Part shown: positions 1 to 8,664 of the stretch, in pieces
Layout of the letters: each line of letters starts with the position of its first letter
Numbering within the stretch: the stretch's first letter is position 1
NCBI GenBank assembly: GCA_016214885.1
Contig: JACRMP010000001.1
Span: forward strand, 1 to 35,021
Source: Candidatus Gottesmanbacteria bacterium
Lineage (GTDB): Bacteria; Patescibacteriota; Microgenomatia; UBA10105; UBA927
Direction: 5' to 3'
Length of the DNA: 35,021 bases
Notes under the pieces: model-generated
What the model saw: only the letters and a program-made list of their open reading frames with translations
Databases searched by the model: none
What the model was told of the DNA's origin: nothing
Program-made: the position numbers and the translations under genes

Positions 1-826
1 AATACTGATCTACACCTGCAGAATCAGTAAACGTTGTCGCCGCGATCGTGTGTCCCCCATTGTTTGTCACGACAACCTTGTAGTTAGGGCGGTAAATTCC
101 GTCGAGCTGATATGCGTACACAAATGCGCCGTCCACGTCTGTTGTAATCGTATCGGTTGTCGATGTGGCCGGTTCATCCGCGGAACTCACTGTGATGTTG
201 TAGTCATGATTCGGCTTGAATCCTGTACCGGTAATGATCGCCGTATCTGTGGGTGCGTAATCAGCTTTGTCAGTTGTAAGTGATGCGCTGTTAGAAGGGT
301 CGATGTTATCCAAGTTCAGTGAGTTTGCCTCTACGTTCTGAAGCACAACAGCTTGCAGTTGTCCGTCTTCGGAAAGCTCCGGTGTGACGGTCGGCGAAGG
401 CGTGGCCGTCACGGAAGCGCCATCCAGGATCTGTCCCTGCTCCGGCGGACCGGTTTCTTTCGGCGGTTCACTAGATGTCGTTGTTGGCGTCGTTGTCTGC
501 TCTGTCGGAGTTGGAGTTACTTCTTCTGTCGGTGTTGCGGTTGGGGTTACGTCAGGAGTAACCGTCGGGCTAACTTCGGTAGTCGGGGTAGGAGTCCCGG
601 TTTCTGTCGGAGCCGGGGTAGTTTCCGTCGTTGGTGTAGGTGTTGTTGGCTCGTCGGTCGGTGTGGGTGACGTTTCTTCTGTCGGTGTCGGTGTTTCTGT
701 CGGTGTTGCATCTTGCGCGTACACGGGGGGTACGAGTAACGGGAGAACAGGAAAAATTGGCTGAACCAGCATGAGGATACTGGTAATAATTGCAAATAAT
801 TTATTTGCCCGTCGTATGCGATTCAT
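1..826 (-). CDS. Secreted/surface protein, N-terminal part, truncated at left window edge; signal peptide then Pro/Thr-rich (TPTPTE) linker
   Basis: Manual reverse translation from ATG at 826: MNRIRRANKLFAIITSILMLVQPIFPVLPLLVPPVYAQDATPTETPTPTEE...; frame open to the edge and so absent from the ORF track; TTGACA-17-TAGAAT promoter upstream. Confidence 0.8.
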   Translation of the reverse strand, partial: MNRIRRANKLFAIITSILMLVQPIFPVLPLLVPPVYAQDATPTETPTPTEETSPTPTDEPTTPTPTTETTPAPTETGTPTPTTEVSPTVTPDVTPTATPTEEVTPTPTEQTTTPTTTSSEPPKETGPPEQGQILDGASVTATPSPTVTPELSEDGQLQAVVLQNVEANSLNLDNIDPSNSASLTTDKADYAPTDTAIITGTGFKPNHDYNITVSSADEPATSTTDTITTDVDGAFVYAYQLDGIYRPNYKVVVTNNGGHTIAATTFTDSAGVDQY

Positions 827-863
827 GATGTAATAAATTCACCATCAACCGTTATTTAGGTTG

Positions 864-892
864 ATTCTAGTACCCTATAGCACGCTTGTCAA
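864..892 (-). promoter_or_regulatory. Sigma70-type promoter TTGACA-N17-TAGAAT for the surface protein
   Basis: Minus strand TTGACA (887-892) and TAGAAT (864-869), 17-nt spacer. Confidence 0.65.
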
Positions 893-998
893 ATACGCGG
901 ATGCGATAGTAGCAAGTGTGAGATAGATTACAGAGCATTATAACCAGGATTAGGTAGTGACGCAAGCAACAGATTGGTCTTACGGCCTCTTATCTTAT

Positions 999-1580
999 TC
1001 AGCGGTCCTTGGTTATTGGTGTAGCCCGGACAACCAACCGCATACTATCCAGAAAACCGGTACACGTATAGAGAGTTAACATTTCAAATTGTGTGGGAAG
1101 GAGTAGTGTGGTATTCGTTGGTGCGACAGTTACTATTTCTACAACATTGTAGGAGTGCTCTTTTCCTTCCTTCGTCTGTATGATAATTTCTTCTCCTTTC
1201 TGAACCTGGTTAAGCGAACCAAATAACGCTGCTCTATTATGTGCATATATAATAATGTTACCTTTTTCCCCCGGTGATGCGGATTTTGTTACGTGATTTG
1301 CCGCCTTTTCCGAAATGAGCCAGGAGCCGTTTACATACCCAGCTGGTGCAATCGGCGCATTAATAAGGCTTCCAATACGGATTGAGGACGGGTGCGATAC
1401 GGGCGATGCGTTTGATGATAATTGCAGCGTGTGCTGTAGTGAAAGAGTTAGCGAGCGGATATAGAAAAATTTATGAAGTCCCCAAAAACCAAGCAACACG
1501 ATACCCAGCACGATAAGGCTTGTCCCCAACAGGTGTTCATTTTTTTGATGTACGTGTTTTGATTTTTTTTGTTTTCTCAT
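999..1580 (-). CDS. Sortase family transpeptidase (class D/E/F-like)
   Basis: N-terminal TM, IIIYAHN (His), TLYTCTG (Cys), DSMRLVVRA (Arg); start at MRKQKK preferred over the longer ORF. Confidence 0.85.
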   Translation of the reverse strand: MRKQKKSKHVHQKNEHLLGTSLIVLGIVLLGFWGLHKFFYIRSLTLSLQHTLQLSSNASPVSHPSSIRIGSLINAPIAPAGYVNGSWLISEKAANHVTKSASPGEKGNIIIYAHNRAALFGSLNQVQKGEEIIIQTKEGKEHSYNVVEIVTVAPTNTTLLLPTQFEMLTLYTCTGFLDSMRLVVRATPITKDR

Positions 1581-1615
1581 AATAATTTCAGTGTAACAGA
1601 GTGTGATCAGAACCA

Positions 1616-1643
1616 AAAAGGGGCTCCATGCGGAGCCCCTTTC
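1616..1643 (-). terminator. Rho-independent terminator downstream of the collagen-like gene
   Basis: 8-bp stem GGGGCTCC-ATGC-GGAGCCCC (1620-1639) followed by a T-run on the minus strand. Confidence 0.8.
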
Positions 1644-1660
1644 TAAATTCAATGTGATAT

Positions 1661-2563
<903 letters not shown>

Positions 2564-2719
2564 CTATAATTATGCTTTTCTATCGGCCTTAATACATATA
2601 TTAACCTCGGAGGTGAATAAATATATAAGGCTTATAGTGTAATATATCTAACTATAAAAATCAAGCAGCTATTGGGTGTGGGGTTTGGTGTAAGGGGTTG
2701 TGGGGTGGCGTCGGGTAAT

Positions 2720-2796
2720 TGGTGGGCGCACAGGGGCTCGAACCCCGGACCTTTGCAATGTGAATGCAACGCTCTAGCCAGCTGAGCTATGCGCCC
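2720..2796 (-). tRNA. tRNA-Val(CAC), CCA encoded
   Basis: GGGCGCATAGCTCAGCTGGCTAGAGCGTTGCATTCACATTGCAA...TGCGCCCACCA; loop TTCACAT. Confidence 0.92.
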
Positions 2797-2894
2797 TGTC
2801 ATGGACGGGAAATTATGTTTCCCTTCCAACCTCCCTTCCTACCAAGGTGTTGCGACGGCTCTCCGCATATATCACTCCGCCGCAACGGATTTTA
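2797..2894 (-). promoter_or_regulatory. tRNA-leader element copy E1 (two hairpins plus TAAAAT box)
   Basis: Near-identical to E3 over about 50 nt: GGTAGGAAGGGAGGTTGGAAGGGAAAC. Confidence 0.7.
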
Positions 2895-2957
2895 CCCTGT
2901 TCGTATGGGCGATATCAGACACAACCATTATATATGGTGAAGCTGGTTTTGGGAAGG

Positions 2958-3551
2958 TTAGCCCGCACTTGTGGCTAGAGAACGCTCACTGGAGAGTCCA
3001 AAGGTGGTTCCGTGTTTCTTGAACATACCCCAATACCCCATTTTCTTTTTTCTGGTATTAAACGAGGCTAACCATGACCGACTATCCTCTACCTGTTGCC
3101 GTAATACGTGGATAAACGTGCGTAACTGTTCATAGAAATTCAGGTGGTATACACCGGGGTGCACTACCTCCTGGGATACCGCGGTACTTACTTCATTGTG
3201 CAGGTTTTTAAGGGAAACTATGAGTGCTTTAAGCTCCGCCCGTATGGCATCCAGCTGCTTTTTGGTTTCCATCTCAATAATATCCACATTCGGCCGGTGC
3301 ATGGTTTCGGTGCGCATTGGCTGGACGGGGGCCTGCTCCACCGGTTTTTCACCGAATTCTATGGTCTGGTTTGGCGCAAGATCACCGGAGCGCGGAGTGC
3401 CGCCGATAAGGGAATTAACGATATCAGCTCCTATTTTGCTGAATTCAGACGCCGTGGTAGAGCCTACGCTGGTAGGCACGGAACCAAGCGCCTCGAGGAC
3501 GTTATCGTTCTTGTAGTGGGTCTGTTTTTTCTTGGTGGCAAATTGAGCCAT
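2958..3551 (-). CDS. Conserved hypothetical protein (possibly DUF5660-like)
   Basis: ORF with coherent soluble coiled sequence; family recalled, not searched. Confidence 0.65.
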   Translation of the reverse strand: MAQFATKKKQTHYKNDNVLEALGSVPTSVGSTTASEFSKIGADIVNSLIGGTPRSGDLAPNQTIEFGEKPVEQAPVQPMRTETMHRPNVDIIEMETKKQLDAIRAELKALIVSLKNLHNEVSTAVSQEVVHPGVYHLNFYEQLRTFIHVLRQQVEDSRSWLASFNTRKKKMGYWGMFKKHGTTFGLSSERSLATSAG

Positions 3552-3593
3552 AGCGCCTGCATTATACCGTCAGGGCAGAAGCTTTGCAAATTG

Positions 3594-4442
3594 TTACGCC
3601 ATGAGGCCATCGAGAGTTTTTTGCCTCCGGATGAGTGATGTAAGGTAGTACCGCTGTCCTTCGAGAGCCTTGCGCTCTTCGTCGGATTTGGCGGTTGCCA
3701 GAAGCTTATTTACCTCTTCGTCACTCACTGTCACATTTTCTTTATCCGCAATGGCTTCGAGGCCGAATTCCAGAGTAAGATTCTTTGCTGCCTGAGCTTT
3801 GTAATCAGCGCGGATACCTTCGGCATTTTTCCCTGTTGAGGCAAGGTACTGTTCCACCGTAAGACCCAGTTTTTTGGTCTGATCCACAAGCTGTGACAAC
3901 TGATGGGTTACTTCGTGTTCCAGAAGGATTTCCGGAAGCTTGGCTTCTACGGAAAGAAGAATAGCATCCAAAACTTCGTCCACTGAAGGTCCTTTTGCCT
4001 TTTCATCCGCAGGAGCATCTTTTCCCGGTACGATGATTTTGGGGGTTTTACTGGCCTTAAGCTCAGCCACTGCCTTCTTGTAATCTTTGAGCGTCACGAC
4101 CGGCCGCTCGCAAGTGCGGGCAGTAACCACCCAGTCCTTCCCCTCTTCAGCGCTCTTAAGCTCAATCTGGGGCATCATAATCGGTGCGATTTTTTGCTCG
4201 GTAACCGCTTCGGTATACGCTTTAGGTACCAAGCGCTTGATGGTTTCTTCGTAGGCTTTTGTTTTATCTATGTTTTCTTCTACGATCTGTTTGGGTGCTT
4301 TGCCTTTCCGGAATCCTGCTACTTCGGTAGCACTAGCGGTTTCGGTAACCACTACTTCATACATATCCTGGATGTCTTTCCAGGGGATGGTGATGGTGAG
4401 TTCTATTGTTGCGTCGTCTGTTTTGTGGATAGAGCTAGTCAT
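3594..4442 (-). CDS. Trigger factor-like chaperone lacking an FKBP domain
   Basis: ATEVAGFRKGKAPKQIVEE ribosome-binding signature and trigger-factor-like C-terminal half. Confidence 0.8.
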   Translation of the reverse strand: MTSSIHKTDDATIELTITIPWKDIQDMYEVVVTETASATEVAGFRKGKAPKQIVEENIDKTKAYEETIKRLVPKAYTEAVTEQKIAPIMMPQIELKSAEEGKDWVVTARTCERPVVTLKDYKKAVAELKASKTPKIIVPGKDAPADEKAKGPSVDEVLDAILLSVEAKLPEILLEHEVTHQLSQLVDQTKKLGLTVEQYLASTGKNAEGIRADYKAQAAKNLTLEFGLEAIADKENVTVSDEEVNKLLATAKSDEERKALEGQRYYLTSLIRRQKTLDGLMA

Positions 4443-4489
4443 AATAGTTGAGAGTGTACCATAGCCTTAGTCCTGCCGCAAAGGGATAT

Positions 4490-4921
4490 TTAGTTAGTTA
4501 AATTTAGTTCCAGATCAAGAATTGGGGGTGCCAGTGTGCTGTCCTGGAGGGTAAAAGATTCCAGCGTTGCGGAAAATGAGGCAATTTCCTGTACAAATGC
4601 TCCAAATGCGCTGGTAGATGCGATGCGGGACAAATTTGGCGGAGGGGTCGGTGTTGGCAGAACCGTTGGTGTTGTAGCCACCGGAACTTCCTGTGTAGCG
4701 GGGGCTACACTTCTGGCGTACAACACTCCGGTAATCAGGATAGCCAAACATAAAACGCCACCTATGAGTATATAAAGCGAGTTGTTGCGGGGTGGTTTGG
4801 ACGCCGCCACCGAGAGTGGGGGTGGAGCGGAAGGAGTCACGGTTGCTACGGGTTCAGCCACGGGGGGCGTAGCTACCGGCGGTGAGGTTACAGGCGTTGC
4901 TTGTGGTTGTTGTTCGTCCAT
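4490..4921 (-). CDS. Single-TM protein with Pro-rich N terminus
   Basis: ORF; TM segment SLYILIGGVLCLAILITGVLYA. Confidence 0.65.
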   Translation of the reverse strand: MDEQQPQATPVTSPPVATPPVAEPVATVTPSAPPPLSVAASKPPRNNSLYILIGGVLCLAILITGVLYARSVAPATQEVPVATTPTVLPTPTPPPNLSRIASTSAFGAFVQEIASFSATLESFTLQDSTLAPPILDLELNLTN

Positions 4922-4926
4922 AATGA

Positions 4927-5730
4927 TTAATCGTATTTAAGAGCCGTTTCGAGCTCCTTAAGATAAGACCCTGCTTCTATAAGATCCTGACGGGCTGCAT
5001 TCACTGTTCCCTGGAGCTGCTGAAACAAACGTTCCTGCTGCTGCACGTCTCCGGTAATTTTGGGGATGGTGGAACGTATGTTGTTTGCTTTTTGTTGGTA
5101 CAGACTATGTTTGTTGGATAACGCCAAAAGCCATCGGTCGAGAATCGCCTGTTTCTGAGGTGTTGAGTCAGCGCGGCTGGCGCTGATAAGCGCCTGGACA
5201 TGGGTAGCGGCGTCATTAAACAGTTTGGCAAAGTAATTGAGGTATCCTAGTTCCAGTGCGCTGATAATCTGGCGGTATGCCGACTGCATGGTTTCATAAT
5301 TGGTGACAAACTTTTCGGAAACATCCTCGGCATCTTCAAGTGATGCTATCGACGGCGCCAGGATGAGGTGCTGGTCAATATACGCAATCTGATTGGTAAG
5401 TATCGCACGATAGGTTTGTTTTTCGCTGGCAAGCATACCGGGGTTCTCAGTAATTTTTTCGTTCAGGAAAAGAAAATAGGTTTTTGCCACATTCCCCCGC
5501 TGGGCAATATAGAGCTTAACTTTCTCCAGTGCGTCCTGCTGGGCAGCCAACGACTTAAATTGTTTATATTGGTTGAGTGCTACCTGATAATCGGAGTGCC
5601 GTTGGCGGTACACACTGAACTGGTATTGGTAGTCCTGGTATGCCTGCTGACTGGTCGCCAAAACAGGCGGGGGAGTTACAAAAACAAAAAGCGATAGAAT
5701 AACAATGAGCAGGAGCTTCATTCCCTTCAT
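4927..5730 (-). CDS. Secreted helical hypothetical protein
   Basis: Signal peptide MKLLLIVILSLFVFVTPPPVLA. Confidence 0.7.
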   Translation of the reverse strand: MKGMKLLLIVILSLFVFVTPPPVLATSQQAYQDYQYQFSVYRQRHSDYQVALNQYKQFKSLAAQQDALEKVKLYIAQRGNVAKTYFLFLNEKITENPGMLASEKQTYRAILTNQIAYIDQHLILAPSIASLEDAEDVSEKFVTNYETMQSAYRQIISALELGYLNYFAKLFNDAATHVQALISASRADSTPQKQAILDRWLLALSNKHSLYQQKANNIRSTIPKITGDVQQQERLFQQLQGTVNAARQDLIEAGSYLKELETALKYD

Positions 5731-5785
5731 CGTATCATCCGGAAAACAGAAGGGTCAATGGGGGCGGGTAACCGTGTTTGTCGTG

Positions 5786-5867
5786 TGCTCCCGAGAGGAA
5801 TCGAACCTCTAAGGGTTACCCCATACGCTCCTAAAGCGTACGCGTCTGCCAATTTCGCCACGGGAGC
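5786..5867 (-). tRNA. tRNA-Leu(TAG), no encoded CCA
   Basis: GCTCCCGTGGCGAAATTGGCAGACGCGTACGCTTTAGGAGCGTA...CGGGAGCA. Confidence 0.92.
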
Positions 5868-5896
5868 AATAGTAACGCTCCCCTATTATACCTGCC

Positions 5897-6445
5897 TTAG
5901 ATGGTTACGGCTAGATGTTCGACACCGGTAGGGTTGAAGTTCTCGATTTTATCTAAGAAAAACCGTACTTTCATGCTCCATGTAGGAGAAGCGGCATACC
6001 GCTTTCCCATCTGTTCGATGGTGATAAGTCCTTTGTCCATGTAGTTATACCGGAGGCCTTCCGAAACCACGGTAATGCCGTCTTTCCAGCCGTCAAAGTG
6101 TCTGCCATCAGATTGTCCGGTATATATAGCCCATCCCCATCCGTTGTAGGAATTAGCCGGCACATGTTTTCCGAAGGTAGATTCAACGCCTGCGATAGCG
6201 GCAACAAGTTTCCAGTCCATCTGGAGACGGTCAGCTTCCGCGACGAAATGTCCGGCCTGGTCAGCTAATGGGGAATTATGTGTTTCAAGGTAAGCTTTGA
6301 GCTTGGTTACCCGTTCATCGATAATGGCATGGGTAACCGGCAGGTGGGCGCTCGCTTCAGCCATGGGAACATTCTGCGCCATGACCGGTTTGGCCATAAG
6401 ACCAAATATAGCAAGCGTGATGATGACTGTTATGGTATTTTTCAT
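5897..6445 (-). CDS. Secreted lysozyme-like (transglycosylase-fold) protein
   Basis: Signal peptide; LVAAIAGVESTFGKHVPANSYNGWGWAIYTG. Confidence 0.75.
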   Translation of the reverse strand: MKNTITVIITLAIFGLMAKPVMAQNVPMAEASAHLPVTHAIIDERVTKLKAYLETHNSPLADQAGHFVAEADRLQMDWKLVAAIAGVESTFGKHVPANSYNGWGWAIYTGQSDGRHFDGWKDGITVVSEGLRYNYMDKGLITIEQMGKRYAASPTWSMKVRFFLDKIENFNPTGVEHLAVTI

Positions 6446-6669
6446 AATCTTTTCTCACATTGATCCCGAGACAATCGGAACAAAGGTGAAAAAAGAGAAT
6501 CTTGCTGCCTCTATTGTGGGAGAGGCTACGGGGAGGACCGGGGTTTATTGGTAGTTAACGGCTACTCAAGCGGGCAGTTTGTAGCCTCGTTTTGAGGCTA
6601 GCTTGAGTATCCATTAATAACCCTAAAGCAAGCTATGGTTTAGGTAGCGAACCTTAGGATCTATGGGAG

Positions 6670-6698
6670 AGTATAGCCTATAATTAGTATGATGTCAA
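6670..6698 (-). promoter_or_regulatory. Sigma70-type promoter TTGACA-N17-TATACT
   Basis: TTGACA at 6693-6698 and TATACT at 6670-6675 on the minus strand. Confidence 0.75.
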
Positions 6699-6844
6699 GT
6701 CCTATGGGATACAATTATATGTGATCAAATCCTATTGAAATAGTCTATTTTAAAATAAATGAGATAGTTATGGGACTCTATATATTCGAAGAAAATCATA
6801 TGCTACCCAAACTTATAGAGAGACAGAGAAATATTTATTCTACG

Positions 6845-7441
6845 TTACTGGATTTCTTCCATGAAGTGGCCGACACAAGTAGCCCAGGAGTTGCCGTTGG
6901 CTACCGATGGAGGTGCATAGATAGCACCGATATCGATAAGGTCAGTAATCCCCCGGGAATAATATTTTTCATTAAGATACCGTGACACCCAGTCGATGGC
7001 ATACAGCCAGTTGGGAAACTTAGCGCCGCTGATTTCTCCCGTTTCCACACTAATACCCCATGCGTTATACGAGTCCTTGCTCGGCATGCGTTTACCCACA
7101 TTGCTCTCACACATCGCTATGGCTGGAACTAAACGGTAGTCTATGCCATAATGCTCTGCCCTATCCACGATATACTCCGCGTATTCGGCAATGGGAGATT
7201 CATGCTGGGTGAGGAATTTGGAAAGAAGCAGCGCTCTCGCATCGCCCGCAAGTACGCTGGCGCCAAGTACCTGCTCCGTGCCGTATGATGACGCAGCGAT
7301 ACGCATCGGAGGTAGTCTGGGGGTTACTGTTTCTGCAGCATTTGCACGATTAGTGAGGGTAACAAGGAGCGATAAATTTACCGCAAGCAAGCTTAACGCC
7401 AACGGAAACCAACACAATACAATCAGTGCTTTTTTGAGCAT
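6845..7441 (-). CDS. Secreted lysozyme-like protein, paralog of 5897..6445
   Basis: LVPAIAMCESNVGKRMPSKDSYNAWGISVETG aligns with the neighbouring gene; VLGAS motif after signal region. Confidence 0.75.
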   Translation of the reverse strand: MLKKALIVLCWFPLALSLLAVNLSLLVTLTNRANAAETVTPRLPPMRIAASSYGTEQVLGASVLAGDARALLLSKFLTQHESPIAEYAEYIVDRAEHYGIDYRLVPAIAMCESNVGKRMPSKDSYNAWGISVETGEISGAKFPNWLYAIDWVSRYLNEKYYSRGITDLIDIGAIYAPPSVANGNSWATCVGHFMEEIQ

Positions 7442-7447
7442 ATAGTC

Positions 7448-7476
7448 ATAGTGACATGAAGGATATTTTATGTCAA
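7448..7476 (-). promoter_or_regulatory. Promoter TTGACA-N17-CACTAT, probably giving a leaderless mRNA
   Basis: TTGACA 7471-7476, CACTAT 7448-7453, ATG at 7441. Confidence 0.6.
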
Positions 7477-7498
7477 CTTGACAAGCGGAATTAGTGCG

Positions 7499-8233
7499 TT
7501 AAATACGGAAAAACGTCCCTACGAAGTATGCGGCAGATGCCGAAATCCCCCCCACCATCAGCGTTTCCAAAATACCCCGTAACGGCTTCCTCCGGGTGAC
7601 CCCTGCGCGGAGTAATCCCAATAGCAACAATGCCATCACGGTAAAGCCTATGGAATACGCAAATACCCCGCCCGTCAGACCGAACATGTATGGTGCCAGC
7701 GGAATAATGCCGAAGATTATAAATGAAAGAAACGTGGATACGGCAACCAGCATGGGCTTTTCATTTTCCGGATTAGTCATTTCCAACTCGTCCTTCATCA
7801 TAAACTCTGTCCAGTACTTGGGATTGGTCCGGTATATGGAAGCGAGAGTTATTGCATCTTTTTCACTGAAGCGTTTGTTCATAAGTATCGTGACTGTTTC
7901 GTTAAATTCTGATTCCGGTTCGTGGGCAATTTCATGGGCTTCTTTTGCTTTTTCTGACCGGTATACATCCTGATCTGCCCGCAATGATAAAAAGCTCCCG
8001 AGTCCCATGGATAAGCCGTCCGCGAGTAAATTGGCAAGACCAAAAAGGAGAACCGAGATTACGGGGATAACACTCGAAGCCGGATCCTGTGCGGCACCTG
8101 CAAATCCTGCGACTACGGCAAATGTGGTAACAATGCCGTCATTGCCTCCGTAGACAATTTCGCGCAGGTATTCTGAAAGCGGTGTCCTTTTATGTTCCTG
8201 TTCCAGATGTCTTTTTAAATCAAACCTCATCAT
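7499..8233 (-). CDS. VIT1/CCC1 family transporter
   Basis: [40 protein letters not shown]-terminal TMs; start at 8233 or 8230 because the longer ORF runs into the tRNA. Confidence 0.88.
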   Translation of the reverse strand: MMRFDLKRHLEQEHKRTPLSEYLREIVYGGNDGIVTTFAVVAGFAGAAQDPASSVIPVISVLLFGLANLLADGLSMGLGSFLSLRADQDVYRSEKAKEAHEIAHEPESEFNETVTILMNKRFSEKDAITLASIYRTNPKYWTEFMMKDELEMTNPENEKPMLVAVSTFLSFIIFGIIPLAPYMFGLTGGVFAYSIGFTVMALLLLGLLRAGVTRRKPLRGILETLMVGGISASAAYFVGTFFRI

Positions 8234-8236
8234 ATG

Positions 8237-8308
8237 TGAGCGCAGAAGGATTCGAACCTTCAACCGACAACTTAAGAGGTTGCTGCTCTACCGTTGAGCT
8301 ATGCGCCC
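8237..8308 (-). tRNA. tRNA-Lys(CTT), no encoded CCA
   Basis: GGGCGCATAGCTCAACGGTAGAGCAGCAACCTCTTAAGTTGT...TGCGCTCA. Confidence 0.9.
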
Positions 8309-8405
8309 TATTCATGGGGCAAAACCGAGGTTTTTCCCCAACACTTTTCCTTCAATGAGTTACAACGGGTTCAGATCGAGAGCCACACCGTTGCAACAAA
8401 TTATA
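8309..8405 (-). promoter_or_regulatory. tRNA-leader element copy E2
   Basis: TATAAT-TT-GTTGCAACGG...CCGTTGTAAC...GGGGAAAAACCTCGGTTTTGCCCCATGAAT directly before tRNA-Lys. Confidence 0.7.
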
Positions 8406-8448
8406 TTCTAATCACAATCAATTTTTCTCAATTTTTTAATGCGCCTTG

Positions 8449-8520
8449 CGCCCTTGGAGGGAATCGAACCCCCATCACCTGTTCCGAAGACAGGCACTTT
8501 ATCCGTTAAGCTACAAGGGC
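8449..8520 (-). tRNA. tRNA-Arg(TCG)
   Basis: GCCCTTGTAGCTTAACGGATAAAGTGCCTGTCTTCGGAACAGG...CAAGGGCG. Confidence 0.9.
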
Positions 8521-8523
8521 ACT

Positions 8524-8602
8524 TGGGGTGGCTGAGCGGATTCGAACCGCCGACATTCTGCTCCACAGGCAGACGCTCTAACCAGGCTGAGCTACAGCCA
8601 CC
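8524..8602 (-). tRNA. tRNA-His(GTG) with encoded G-1 and CCA
   Basis: GGTGGCTGTAGCTCAGCCTGGTTAGAGCGTCTGCCTGTGGAGCAGA...AGCCACCCCA. Confidence 0.92.
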
Positions 8603-8664
8603 AATGACAATATTGTACCCCATTTACCGGGGATTTGCATGGAGAGGTAGGGTCATATGAGGTA

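Noticed and set aside
353-764. Overlapping plus-strand ORFs (105 and 126 aa, Val/Gly-rich)
   Set aside because: Antisense shadow of the Pro/Thr-rich repeat of the surface protein on the minus strand; no promoter or protein-like composition.
2632-2829. 65-aa minus ORF across tRNA-Val
   Set aside because: Translation of the tRNA and its leader.
8408-8660. ORFs such as CSSAWLERLPVEQNVGGSNPLSHPK
   Set aside because: Well-known spurious translations of tRNA genes (His/Arg pair).
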